From: Defluviitalea saccharophila
GTDB lineage: Bacteria > Bacillota > Clostridia > Lachnospirales > Defluviitaleaceae
Length of the DNA stretch: 64,000 bases
Direction of reading: 5' to 3'
NCBI RefSeq assembly: GCF_038396635.1
Contig: NZ_CP121687.1
Coordinates: 1,860,001 to 1,924,000 of the forward strand
Positions within the stretch are counted from its first letter, which is position 1. The number at the start of each line of letters is the position of its first letter. The position numbers and the translations under genes were made by a program. Shown here in pieces: positions 26,612-34,600 of this stretch. The notes under the pieces are model-generated. The model was given only the letters and a program-made list of their open reading frames with translations, was not told the DNA's origin and ran no database searches.

Positions 26612-26633
26612 CGGATAAATTTTTAGGTATAAA
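26605..26633 (+). promoter_or_regulatory. Possible promoter of the candidate small RNA, divergent from serS
   Basis: TTTTCA (26605-26610), 17-base spacer, TATAAA (26628-26633). Its -35 box overlaps that of serS on the other strand, so the two could compete. Confidence 0.4.
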
Positions 26634-26639
26634 ACTTGA

Positions 26640-26737
26640 TGCAAGTGGTTATCCTGTAAGTGTACCCAATATAAGGTACATCGCTAAATCCCCCCTCAAC
26701 CTGGAGCTTCTCCCCCCTGAAGCCCAGGTCTTTTTTT
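26640..26737 (+). ncRNA. Candidate small regulatory RNA with two C-rich loops
   Basis: About 98 bases between a possible promoter and an intrinsic terminator. A small 5' stem (TGTACC 26661-26666 with GGTACA 26675-26680) is followed by a single-stranded TCCCCCCT, then a terminator hairpin (ACCTGG-GCTTC with GAAGC-CCAGGT, 26699-26729) whose loop is again TCCCCCCT, then seven T. No open frame of note. C-rich unpaired motifs are the seed regions of several Firmicutes small RNAs that pair with G-rich ribosome sites (for example RsaE/RoxS). It could instead be an attenuated leader of the HD-GYP gene, whose ribosome site is a run of seven G. Confidence 0.5.
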
Positions 26738-26751
26738 ATTTTTGATTTTTC

Positions 26752-26780
26752 TTTACTTTCAGTCAGGGATTTTATACAAT
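26752..26780 (+). promoter_or_regulatory. Promoter of the HD-GYP gene
   Basis: TTTACT (26752-26757), 17-base spacer, TACAAT (26775-26780), directly after the terminator of the candidate small RNA and about 30 bases before the start codon. Confidence 0.6.
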
Positions 26781-26812
26781 ATTATTAGGGTTATTGCACT
26801 GGGGGGGTTTTC

Positions 26813-27895
26813 ATGGAACGTATTAGAAGAGTACTTGTAGATATGTTGGAGCCCGGGATGATTCTTGGAAAAGATATAGACAGCTCTCTTGGAAATATGC
26901 TTCTTAAAAAAGGCTATGTTCTGGATCAGAATTTAATTGATAAATTATCCGAATTTCATGTTGAATATGTATATATACTGGAAACCATCGAAGAAGAGCA
27001 AAAAGAAAGTTTTTCATTTTCAAAAAATGTGACCTTTGATGAAGTGACATATGTTGACCACTACGAAGAAGCCGTTAAAATAATGACCCAAATCTCTCAT
27101 GATGTAAGAATTGGAAAGACATTAAAAATCAGTACCGTTCGAGATGTTATTAACGGGCTTTTAGAACAGGTTTTTGCCAAAAATAATATTCTATACTGCT
27201 TAAATCTTATTAAGAATTTTGATGACTATACCTATACCCATTGTATTAACGTATGCCTTCTCGCAACGACTTTGGGTAAATGGCTGGGTCTTAACGACAG
27301 GGATTTAAAACAATTAGCCTATAGTACGATCTTTCATGATCTTGGAAAATATAAAATTCCTGCTGAAATCTTAAATAAGCCTAGTAGATTAACCGATGAA
27401 GAGTTTGCAATAATGAAACAGCATCCGGTCTATGGCTATGAAATTGTAAAAAACATCATAGGCATCAGTCCAGATGTAGCTTATGGGGTTTTGATGCATC
27501 ATGAGAAAATTAATGGAACAGGTTATCCCTTGGGGATTAAAGGAAATCAGATTCATTTATTCGCCAAGATTATTTGTGTTGCCGATATTTATGATGCCCT
27601 GACTTCTGACAGAGTGTATCATAAAAAGATTTCTCCTTTTCAAGCTGCTGATATGATTTCCAGGGAAAGCTTTACGAATATTGATCCGGATATTACTGCA
27701 ACATTTTTAAATAATATCTCCACGTTTTATGTAGGATGTACAGTTGTTTTAAATACCCATGAAAAAGGGAAAATCATCTATCTCTATCCTAATAAACCGA
27801 CTCGTCCTTTAATAGAATTAGAAAATGGACAGTACATAGATTTAACAAAGGATGAAAATCTGGATATCATGATTGAGGATTTATTATCTTCTTAA
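26813..27895 (+). CDS. HD-GYP domain protein (probable cyclic-di-GMP phosphodiesterase)
   Basis: A 360-residue protein with an N-terminal region of about 120 residues (MERIRRVLVDMLEPGMILGK, common before HD-GYP domains) and an HD-GYP domain (about 130-310). Metal-binding motifs are visible: THCINV, IFHDLGKYKIP, KQHPVYG and HHEKINGTGYP (canonical HHExxDGxGYP with Asp replaced by Asn). Likely hydrolyses c-di-GMP. The C-terminal 50 residues form a small extra domain. The start has an unusual ribosome site, GGGGGGG, 5 bases before ATG, complementary to the C-rich loops of the RNA encoded just upstream. It ends at a perfect terminator. Confidence 0.88.
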   Translation: MERIRRVLVDMLEPGMILGKDIDSSLGNMLLKKGYVLDQNLIDKLSEFHVEYVYILETIEEEQKESFSFSKNVTFDEVTYVDHYEEAVKIMTQISHDVRIGKTLKISTVRDVINGLLEQVFAKNNILYCLNLIKNFDDYTYTHCINVCLLATTLGKWLGLNDRDLKQLAYSTIFHDLGKYKIPAEILNKPSRLTDEEFAIMKQHPVYGYEIVKNIIGISPDVAYGVLMHHEKINGTGYPLGIKGNQIHLFAKIICVADIYDALTSDRVYHKKISPFQAADMISRESFTNIDPDITATFLNNISTFYVGCTVVLNTHEKGKIIYLYPNKPTRPLIELENGQYIDLTKDENLDIMIEDLLSS

Positions 27896-27918
27896 GAAGA
27901 TAATAAATCCTTTTTTTT
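27877..27918 (+). terminator. Perfect 17-bp palindromic terminator after the HD-GYP gene
   Basis: GGATTTATTATCTTCTT and its exact inverse AAGAAGATAATAAATCC (27877-27910) followed by eight T. The left arm overlaps the end of the coding sequence including the stop codon. Confidence 0.85.
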
Positions 27919-27972
27919 GGGAAGTATTGTTAAGTTTTTGTCATTCTCTTATCCCTTATTTGTTGTTAGAAC

Positions 27973-28011
27973 TATACAATTTGCACATTGTATACATGTA
28001 CAATTCGCACA
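27973..28011. repeat. Inverted and direct repeat upstream of the adhE promoter
   Basis: TATACAAT and ATTGTATA (27973-27994) form an 8-bp inverted repeat around TTGCAC. In addition TACAATTTGCACA (27975-27987) recurs as TACAATTCGCACA (27999-28011), 24 bases apart. The location about 55-90 bases upstream of the adhE -35 box suggests binding sites for an unknown regulator. Confidence 0.4.
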
Positions 28012-28064
28012 ATTTCCCTGCTCAATGCCCTATTTTTATGTAATTTATTTTTGTCCGATTTTAA

Positions 28065-28094
28065 TTGACAATATACCGATTTCTGTGCTATCAT
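28065..28094 (+). promoter_or_regulatory. Promoter of adhE
   Basis: TTGACA (28065-28070), 18-base spacer, TATCAT (28089-28094). A hairpin GAAAGTT/AACTTTC (28100-28134) lies in the leader between this promoter and the Rex-like site. Confidence 0.6.
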
Positions 28095-28151
28095 GATGTC
28101 GAAAGTTAAAAGTTAAATAAATAACGAACTTTCCTTTTTATTTTGATCACA

Positions 28152-28169
28152 TTGTTAATATTTTAACAT
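28152..28169. promoter_or_regulatory. Rex-type redox operator before adhE
   Basis: TTGTTAATATTTTAACAT matches the Clostridial Rex consensus TTGTTAANNNNTTAACAA except for the last base. Rex represses fermentation genes when NADH is low. It lies 20 bases before the adhE start codon, downstream of the promoter, suitable for a roadblock. Confidence 0.7.
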
Positions 28170-28188
28170 AATATAAGGAGGCCATGGT

Positions 28189-30795
28189 ATGGAAGAAAAG
28201 AAAGTTAAAAATAATGTTGAAGTAAACGTGACAGCTATGATTGATACTCTCGTTAAGAATGCACAAAAAGCTTTGGACGAATATATGAAACTAGATCAAA
28301 AAACCGTTGACAACATAGTTAAAGTAATGGCATTGGCCGGTCTTGATAAACATATGTACCTTGCAAAAATGGCCGTTGAAGAAACCGGAAGAGGTATTTA
28401 TGAAGACAAGATTACCAAAAATATTTTCGCAACAGAATATATTTATCACAGCATTAAGTATGAAAAAACCGTTGGCATTATTGAAGAAAATGAAGAAGAA
28501 GATTATATGGAAGTTGCTGAACCTGTAGGAATTGTTGCAGGGGTAACTCCAGTAACCAATCCTACTTCTACTACCCTTTTTAAATCCATTATCGCTGCAA
28601 AAACAAGAAACCCAATTATATTTGCATTCCACCCCTCTGCACAAAAATGTTCCGCTGAAGCTGCACGAATTGTTCGTGAAGCAGCAATTAAAGCAGGCGC
28701 TCCAGAGTATTGTATCCAATGGATTGAATATCCATCCGTTGAAGCAACCCAATATTTAATGAATCATCCAAATGTTTCTTTAATCCTTGCAACTGGTGGT
28801 TCTGGAATGGTTAAATCCGCATATTCAACTGGTAAACCAGCTCTTGGGGTTGGACCTGGAAACGTTCCATGCTTTATTGAAAAAACTGCAAATGTTGAAC
28901 GCGCCGCAACAGATTTAATTCTTTCAAAATCCTTTGATAATGGTATGATTTGTGCTTCTGAACAAGCTGCTATTATTGAAGCCCCAATCTACAAACAAGT
29001 AACCGACTTTATGAAAGCGCATAACTGCTATTTTGCATCCAAAGAAGAAATTAAGAAATTAGAACCCGTTGTAATTAATTTAGAAAAAATGGCTGTAAAT
29101 CCTAATATCGTTGGTATGCCTCCCTATAAAATTGCAGAATTAGCTGGTATCTCTATTCCAAAGGATACGAAGGTACTTTGCTGTGAAATAGACGGTGTAG
29201 GTGAAAAATATCCTTTATCCAGAGAAAAACTTTCTCCAGTTTTAGCTGTAGTTAAAGCAAAAGACGTAGAAGAAGGCATCAAGATGTCAGAAATCATGGT
29301 TGAACTTGGAGGATTAGGCCATAGCTCTGTTATTCATTCCAATAACGATGAAGTGATTCAAGAGTTCTCTAACCGTTTAAAAACAGGACGTATTATTGTT
29401 AATGCGCCTTCTACCCACGGAGCAATCGGAGACATCTATAATACCAATATGCCTTCTCTTACTCTTGGCTGCGGTTCTTACGGAAAGAACTCCACAACTG
29501 CCAATGTAACTGCTGTAAACTTAATTAATAAGAAAAGGGTGGCAAAAAGAAGAGTGAATATGCAATGGTTTAAAATTCCGGAAAAAATCTATTTCGAAGC
29601 AGGCTCTGTTCAATATTTAAGCAAAATGCCAAATATCAGCCGTGCTTTCATTGTAACAGACCCTTCCATGGTTAAATTAGGATATGTAGACAAGGTATTA
29701 TACCACTTAAGAAAAAGAATAGATTATGTACACTGTGAAATCTTTAGTGAAGTTGAACCCGATCCTTCTTTGGAGACCATTCAAAGAGGCGTAGAGTCCA
29801 TGAATAATTTTAAACCTGATGTGATTATTGCTTTAGGTGGTGGTTCAGCTCTAGACGCTGCTAAAGGAATGTGGCTCTTCTACGAACATCCAGAAGCAGA
29901 CTTTACAGGTATGGCACTTAAATTCATGGATATTAGAAAAAGAGTTTACAAATTCCCTAAAATGGGTAAAAAATCAAAGATGGTGGCTATTCCAACTACA
30001 TCCGGTACTGGTTCTGAGGTGACTTCATTTGCGGTTATCACAGACAAGACTAAAAATATCAAGTATCCTTTAGCGGACTATGAATTAACTCCTGATGTAG
30101 CAATCGTTGATCCAGAGTTTGTTATGACTGTTCCACCTTCAATTACTGCTGATACCGGACTTGACGTATTAACCCATGCAATCGAAGCATTCGTTTCCAT
30201 ATTAGCTTCTGATTATACGGATGCACTGGCTATGAAAGCAATCGAATTGGTATTTGAATATCTTCCAAGGGCTTATAAAGACGGAAGTGATGCGGTAGCA
30301 AGAGAAAAAATGCATAATGCTTCCTGTATTGCAGGTATGGCATTCACCAATGCTTTCTTAGGAATCAATCACTCCCTGGCGCATAAATTAGGAGGAGAAT
30401 TCCATATTCCTCACGGCCGTGCCAATGCAATCCTTCTGCCATTTGTTATTGAATACAATGGAGCAACTACTCCAACCAAATTTGTTTCCTGGCCAAAATA
30501 TGAAAAATTCATTGCGCCAGAAAAATATGCCCTCATTGCAAAACGTTTAGGACTTCCTGCTTCAACTCCTGAAGAAGGTGTAAAATCCTTAGCAAATGCA
30601 GTTAGAAACTTAATCAAAGAACTCAATATGCCAGCAACCATTAAAGATTGTGGCGTAGAAGAAAGTGCTTTCCTTCAAAAAGTTGAATACTTAGCAGATC
30701 GTGCTTTCGAAGACCAATGTACAACTGCTAATCCAAGACTCCCATTAATAAGCGAATTAGTAGACATCTACAAAAAAGCATATTACGGAAACTAA
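28189..30795 (+). CDS. adhE: Bifunctional acetaldehyde-CoA/alcohol dehydrogenase AdhE
   Basis: An 868-residue fusion that reduces acetyl-CoA to ethanol with 2 NADH, forming spirosomes in other bacteria. N-terminal aldehyde dehydrogenase half (about 1-440) with GVTPVTNPTSTT, GVGPGNVP and catalytic Cys255 in NGMICASEQAA. C-terminal iron alcohol dehydrogenase half (about 460-868) with IALGGGSALDAAKGMW, AIPTTSGTGSEVTSFAV, HAIEAFVS and iron ligands in NHSLAHKLGGEFHIPHGRAN. Normal length. GGAGG sits 7 bases before the ATG. Regulated probably by Rex. The gene indicates mixed-acid or ethanol fermentation. Confidence 0.97.
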   Translation: MEEKKVKNNVEVNVTAMIDTLVKNAQKALDEYMKLDQKTVDNIVKVMALAGLDKHMYLAKMAVEETGRGIYEDKITKNIFATEYIYHSIKYEKTVGIIEENEEEDYMEVAEPVGIVAGVTPVTNPTSTTLFKSIIAAKTRNPIIFAFHPSAQKCSAEAARIVREAAIKAGAPEYCIQWIEYPSVEATQYLMNHPNVSLILATGGSGMVKSAYSTGKPALGVGPGNVPCFIEKTANVERAATDLILSKSFDNGMICASEQAAIIEAPIYKQVTDFMKAHNCYFASKEEIKKLEPVVINLEKMAVNPNIVGMPPYKIAELAGISIPKDTKVLCCEIDGVGEKYPLSREKLSPVLAVVKAKDVEEGIKMSEIMVELGGLGHSSVIHSNNDEVIQEFSNRLKTGRIIVNAPSTHGAIGDIYNTNMPSLTLGCGSYGKNSTTANVTAVNLINKKRVAKRRVNMQWFKIPEKIYFEAGSVQYLSKMPNISRAFIVTDPSMVKLGYVDKVLYHLRKRIDYVHCEIFSEVEPDPSLETIQRGVESMNNFKPDVIIALGGGSALDAAKGMWLFYEHPEADFTGMALKFMDIRKRVYKFPKMGKKSKMVAIPTTSGTGSEVTSFAVITDKTKNIKYPLADYELTPDVAIVDPEFVMTVPPSITADTGLDVLTHAIEAFVSILASDYTDALAMKAIELVFEYLPRAYKDGSDAVAREKMHNASCIAGMAFTNAFLGINHSLAHKLGGEFHIPHGRANAILLPFVIEYNGATTPTKFVSWPKYEKFIAPEKYALIAKRLGLPASTPEEGVKSLANAVRNLIKELNMPATIKDCGVEESAFLQKVEYLADRAFEDQCTTANPRLPLISELVDIYKKAYYGN

Positions 30796-30801
30796 AATAA
30801 C

Positions 30802-30837
30802 AAAATCAGCCCCAGTTTAAAACTAGGGCTGATTTTT
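30802..30837. terminator. Bidirectional terminator shared by adhE and the convergent gene
   Basis: AAATCAGCCC and GGGCTGATTT form a 10-bp stem followed by T on the plus strand. The right arm is also the last codons of the minus-strand gene at 30823-31149. Confidence 0.8.
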
Positions 30838-31149
30838 TATTTCTATATCATAACTTCCATCAGGTCTTTTTTTTATTTTTACCGGTTGTTTTGTATCCTT
30901 CGTTTTTAATTCCCCATTTTCAAAAATTAAATCAATGGAGGAATAACTCGTCTCTCCATTGATATACAGGGGCATTCCTTTTGGTGCGGTAATGCGTATA
31001 GTACCTTCTCCATTTTTACTAATCTGCCTTGAAATACTTCTAATCGGAACATATATACCCACGAATATAAATAAGACAATGATGAGTAGCAACACTTGTT
31101 CCAGGAGCTGATATAAAAGCCTCTTGTAAATTTCCCTATGCTCGATCAT
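30823..31149 (-). CDS. Small single-pass membrane protein of unknown function
   Basis: 108 residues. ATG at 31149 is chosen because AAGGGG lies 7 bases upstream; a GTG 18 bases earlier is inside that site. One transmembrane segment (about residues 12-35, QLLEQVLLLIIVLFIFVGIY) follows a short basic N-terminus, then an outside domain with beta-strand character (TIRITAPKGMPLYINGE). No recognised family. It is transcribed with no obvious partner; the HAD gene behind it (minus strand upstream) is 64 bases away and may share its transcript. Confidence 0.7.
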   Translation of the reverse strand: MIEHREIYKRLLYQLLEQVLLLIIVLFIFVGIYVPIRSISRQISKNGEGTIRITAPKGMPLYINGETSYSSIDLIFENGELKTKDTKQPVKIKKRPDGSYDIEIKNQP

Positions 31150-31213
31150 AGAAAAACCCCTTATCACTGCTTACTATATTCTATTGTATTCTTCATAACT
31201 TGTATAACATACT

Positions 31214-32020
31214 TTATAATATAAACTTTTCAATGACTTCTTTTATAGCATGATGGTTATTGTCATTCTCTGTTATATACTGTGCAGCTTTTTTAATATC
31301 CGGATGGGCATTAGCCATGGCAATGCCAAGGCCTGCTTCCTTAATCATATATAAGTCATTAAAGCTGTCTCCGACACATATGATTTCTTCTTTTTTAAAG
31401 CCTAATTTCTGTCCTAATTTTCTTACGGCCAATCCTTTATTGGCGTTAATACTGGTAAATTCCAAATAATAAGGTTTAGAAAAAAACATATGGAGTTTTC
31501 CTTCCGTCCAGGGTCTTATTTTTTCTGCCACCCTGACCAATTTCTCATGGTCGTCTTGAAAAAGAACTTTTATAACATCCTCTTTAATACCAGTAGAGAA
31601 ATCTCCTATTTCTATTGCCTGAATACCGGCCATAGCGGTATATCTTTTTGTATATTCATTGCTTTTTTCTACTAATAAATCATTGCCTTGGTAGGTTTGA
31701 ACATATACATTTTCTTTTTTTGCAAAAACAAATAAATACTGTGCATATTCCAGGGATACATCCTCCTGGTTAATGATTTCTAAATCTTTGGTTTTAAAAA
31801 TCACTGCACCATTATAGGAAATGCCGTATTCATCCTCTTTTTTTAGTCCTAATTCTTCTAAATAAGAATTGATGGAAAGACTGGTTCTGCCTGAACAAAG
31901 CACAATCTTTACGCCCTTTTTGGATGCTTTTTTAATGGCTTCTTGATTTTCTTTAGAGATTCTTAGCTCGTCATTTAAAAGCGTATCATCCATATCTATT
32001 GCTACCATTTTGTATGTCAT
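31214..32020 (-). CDS. Cof-type HAD-family sugar-phosphate phosphatase
   Basis: A 268-residue haloacid dehalogenase-type hydrolase with a C2 cap. Motif I MVAIDMDDTLLNDE carries the catalytic Asp pair, motif II LCSGRTSL, motif III and IV ANKGLAVRKLG and CVGDSFNDLYMIKEAG. It probably dephosphorylates sugar phosphates or a similar small metabolite. It is divergent from thiT, separated by the thiT promoter and TPP riboswitch. The start ATG at 32020 has AAAGGA upstream. Confidence 0.9.
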   Translation of the reverse strand: MTYKMVAIDMDDTLLNDELRISKENQEAIKKASKKGVKIVLCSGRTSLSINSYLEELGLKKEDEYGISYNGAVIFKTKDLEIINQEDVSLEYAQYLFVFAKKENVYVQTYQGNDLLVEKSNEYTKRYTAMAGIQAIEIGDFSTGIKEDVIKVLFQDDHEKLVRVAEKIRPWTEGKLHMFFSKPYYLEFTSINANKGLAVRKLGQKLGFKKEEIICVGDSFNDLYMIKEAGLGIAMANAHPDIKKAAQYITENDNNHHAIKEVIEKFIL

Positions 32021-32042
32021 TTTTCTTTTCCTTTCTTTTAAT

Positions 32043-32071
32043 TTGACATTTTGTCTGTATTATTATATAGT
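32043..32071 (+). promoter_or_regulatory. Promoter of the TPP-controlled thiT transcript
   Basis: Perfect TTGACA (32043-32048), 17-base spacer, TATAGT (32066-32071), about 30 bases before the TPP aptamer. Confidence 0.75.
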
Positions 32072-32105
32072 ATGTGTTAAAGAACATGTTCTTTTAACTT
32101 CATAT

Positions 32106-32232
32106 GCGTCCGCTAGGGGAGCCTTTTGGCTGAGAGTGTGCATCTGCACTAACCCTTTGTACCTGATCCAGATAATGCTGGCGAAGGGAAGCGTAATTTT
32201 GGTAAACCTCCTGCGGACAAAAGAAAAGGAGG
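32106..32232 (+). promoter_or_regulatory. TPP riboswitch with ribosome-site-sequestering platform
   Basis: The aptamer (32108-32193) has the conserved thi-box elements CTAGGGGAGCC, GGCTGAGAG, ACCCTTTGTACCTGATC and GATAATGCTGGCGAAGGGA. The platform is readable: CCTCCT (32207-32212) can pair with the AGGAGG ribosome site (32227-32232), while GTCCGC (32108-32113) can pair with GCGGAC (32213-32218) to prevent this. TPP binding should favour sequestration and shut off thiT translation. Confidence 0.95.
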
Positions 32233-32240
32233 ATTTTTTT

Positions 32241-32900
32241 ATGTTTACAGAAGAAGTTCTACAGAGTTTTGTCGACTCATCTTTAGGTAAGACCCTCATT
32301 GTTTTCGTAGCTTTGGTGCTTGTTGCCTTATTTGCAGGAAATCTTTATAAAAAGAAGAATCTTTCCGTTAAGGCATTAGCGTATTCAGGTCTGGCTATTG
32401 CTCTGGCTACGATCCTTTCTAACTTTACTTTGTTCCAGCTCCCTCAAGGAGGTTCTGTGACGCCATTTACCATGATGTTTATTGTACTCATTGGCTATTG
32501 GTTTGGTCCTTTAGAAGGAATCCTGGCAGGGGTGACTTATGGGCTTTTACAGCTTGCCCTGGGAGGATATGTAGTACATCCTGCACAGCTATTACTAGAT
32601 TATCCCTTAGCTTTTGGTGCTTTGGGACTTTCCGGATTCTTTAAAAAAGGTTCCTATTCTCTTATTTACGGTTATGCCGTAGGGGTAACAGGGCGATTTA
32701 TTTGCAGTTTCTTATCCGGATGGATTTTCTTTGGCGCCTATGCATGGGAAGGGTTTGATCCTATTACCTATTCCATACTTTATAATCTATCCTATATAGG
32801 AATAGAAATGGTATTAACCATTCTTTTATTTATGATTCCTTCTTTTAGATTCGCCCTTAATCATATCAAGAAAACAGTAAATGTCAGCGAATATGCTTAA
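32241..32900 (+). CDS. thiT: Energy-coupled thiamine transporter ThiT
   Basis: A 219-residue substrate-binding S-component for thiamine of ECF importers, with six membrane segments. It contains TPFTMMFIVLIGYWFGPLEG, GVTYGLLQLALGGYVVHPAQ and LDYPLAFGALGLSGFF, typical of ThiT. The start is ATG at 32241 behind AAAGGAGG; a longer open frame upstream is the riboswitch and is not coding. It needs EcfA, EcfA' and EcfT, which are not in the window. Control by the TPP riboswitch confirms the assignment. Confidence 0.95.
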   Translation: MFTEEVLQSFVDSSLGKTLIVFVALVLVALFAGNLYKKKNLSVKALAYSGLAIALATILSNFTLFQLPQGGSVTPFTMMFIVLIGYWFGPLEGILAGVTYGLLQLALGGYVVHPAQLLLDYPLAFGALGLSGFFKKGSYSLIYGYAVGVTGRFICSFLSGWIFFGAYAWEGFDPITYSILYNLSYIGIEMVLTILLFMIPSFRFALNHIKKTVNVSEYA

Positions 32901-32911
32901 GAACTTTAAGA

Positions 32912-32954
32912 AAATCCGTTGTTATTGCCTTTTGGCTATAACAACGGATTTTTT
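32912..32954 (+). terminator. Terminator after thiT
   Basis: AAATCCGTTGTTAT and ATAACAACGGATTT form a 14-bp stem with an 11-base loop followed by TTTT. Confidence 0.85.
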
Positions 32955-32972
32955 AAATGCATCCATATCAAT

Positions 32973-34304
32973 CTAAACTGCCGGTAAGCACATACCCATT
33001 TTTAAAATCGTTTCCAATTCTTTTACCATAATCGGTCTGCTATATAAATAGCCCTGTCCAAACTTACAGTTCATTTCTCTAAGACAGTTCAGTTGTTCTT
33101 TGTTTTCTATGCCTTCTGCCACTAAATTTAGCTTTAGGTCATTGGATAAGTTCACAACGCTTTTTACGATTTGGCTGGAAATGAGATTTGTGCTTAAATC
33201 CTTTATAAATTCCCTATCTATTTTAAGGATATCGCTTTTAAAATACTTTAAATAATATAAAGAGGAATATCCCATTCCAAAATCATCTATGGCCACTTTA
33301 ACCCCCATAGCTTTTAGCAGCTCAAAATCCTTCACTACTTTTTCAGTGTTTTGCAGGAGGACGTTTTCTGTAGCCTCTAAAATTAAAAAGTTCGGATTCA
33401 ATCCATACTCATCTAAAATGGCCTTTATAGAGTCAACCAGATCCATCTGCTGCAATTGTATACCTGAAAAATTCACTGCAATTTTTATTTCAGAAAAACC
33501 TAATTGCATCCATCTTGTATAATCCTTACAAACAGCCCTTAAGATCCATTCTCCCAAAGGAATAATGAGCTTTGAATCTTCGGCTATAGAAATAAATTCT
33601 GAGGGAAATACCATGCCAAATCTAGGATGATTCCATCGTATAAGGGCTTCTACGGATATGATTTTATTGGTATCAATATCTACTAAAGGCTGATAGTATA
33701 CAATAAATTGATCCTCTTTAATCGCTTTTTCTAAGTCATTTCTTAGTATAAATCGCTTATATCCCTCGGCATTCATATCCTCAGAATAAAATGTATAGTG
33801 ATTTCCACCTAGTCTTTTAACTGTTGTGAGGGCTATATCTAAATTTTTTAATAACGTATGAATATCTTCTCCATCATCGGGATAAACAGCAGCGCCAACA
33901 CTGACTTTTATGTATAATTCATGGGAATTAATGATTAAAGGCGCATTCAGCAAATCCATTATATCATTAATTTTTTTCTGGCATTCCTCTATAGTATGAA
34001 TAGTCGTTAGGAGAATAGCAAATTCATCTCCTTGAATACGAAAAAGACTTCTTTTATCCTCTAAATACTCTAAAAGCCTATCTTTTATTTTAAGGAGTAG
34101 CTGGTCTCCCCATTGTATCCCTAGATTATGATTGATGTCTTTAAAACGATCCAGATTAAAAGAGATGATATAAAATTTTGTTTTTTTATTTTTTGCAATA
34201 TCTATTTCTTTATCGAGCTTTCTAACAAATGCTCTTCGATTAGGTAATTTGGTCAAATGGTCAATAGTTGAATCCTTCACGATATATCTAATAGGTGCGC
34301 TCAT
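32973..34304 (-). CDS. GGDEF-EAL protein, degenerate cyclase and likely active c-di-GMP phosphodiesterase
   Basis: 443 residues. The GGDEF domain (about 10-170) reads QGDEF at the active site, so cyclase activity is doubtful. The EAL domain (about 185-435) has the catalytic set: EALIRW, NFSGIQL, LEATENVL, IDDFGMGYSSL, LKIDREFI, VAEGIE and GQGYLYSRP. It should therefore cleave c-di-GMP, possibly regulated by GTP at the GGDEF domain. No membrane segment or sensor is visible. A c-di-GMP-I riboswitch precedes the gene at 34409-34486, which suggests feedback. Confidence 0.92.
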   Translation of the reverse strand: MSAPIRYIVKDSTIDHLTKLPNRRAFVRKLDKEIDIAKNKKTKFYIISFNLDRFKDINHNLGIQWGDQLLLKIKDRLLEYLEDKRSLFRIQGDEFAILLTTIHTIEECQKKINDIMDLLNAPLIINSHELYIKVSVGAAVYPDDGEDIHTLLKNLDIALTTVKRLGGNHYTFYSEDMNAEGYKRFILRNDLEKAIKEDQFIVYYQPLVDIDTNKIISVEALIRWNHPRFGMVFPSEFISIAEDSKLIIPLGEWILRAVCKDYTRWMQLGFSEIKIAVNFSGIQLQQMDLVDSIKAILDEYGLNPNFLILEATENVLLQNTEKVVKDFELLKAMGVKVAIDDFGMGYSSLYYLKYFKSDILKIDREFIKDLSTNLISSQIVKSVVNLSNDLKLNLVAEGIENKEQLNCLREMNCKFGQGYLYSRPIMVKELETILKMGMCLPAV

Positions 34305-34342
34305 TGTTTTGCCTCCATATTAAACCAAGAAATTGATAAAGA

Positions 34343-34376
34343 TAAAAAAAAGGTGCTTATCTTTATAACAGTACCT
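34343..34376 (-). terminator. Riboswitch expression-platform terminator
   Basis: Minus strand: GAGGTAC and GCACCT close an imperfect hairpin followed by seven T, located between the c-di-GMP aptamer and the GGDEF-EAL gene. This fits transcriptional control, but the partner anti-terminator is not obvious. Confidence 0.6.
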
Positions 34377-34408
34377 CTTCTTATCAATTTAGTTGTTGAT
34401 TTCATATA

Positions 34409-34486
34409 GGCAACCTGGCAATCTTTGAAATAATTTTCTTTAGACCCACGGCTTTGCGACCTTACCTTTCGGTAAGTGTGCCATTT
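34409..34486 (-). promoter_or_regulatory. Cyclic di-GMP-I riboswitch (GEMM motif) aptamer
   Basis: Minus strand shows AAATGGCAC, then a CTTACC stem closed by GAAA and GGTAAG, the strongly conserved GTCGCAAAGCC, a TCTAAAG segment and a terminal CCAGGTTGCC that closes the second arm. GAAA tetraloop, GCAAAGCC and closing strands match the GEMM consensus. It controls a c-di-GMP-turnover protein. Confidence 0.88.
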
Positions 34487-34600
34487 GACTATAATTTAAT
34501 GATACTTAAGTAGTTTTCATATTAAATAATACAACATTTTTATGCATATTTCAACAAAATTCTATTTTAAAAATGTGATAGTATGAATTTTTAACATAAA

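Noticed and set aside
28291-28752. 153-residue minus-strand frame opposite adhE
   Set aside because: Antisense shadow with Phe/Cys-rich, unnatural composition.
32010-32240. N-terminal extension of the thiT frame
   Set aside because: It spans the promoter and TPP riboswitch; the ATG at 32241 has the proper ribosome site.
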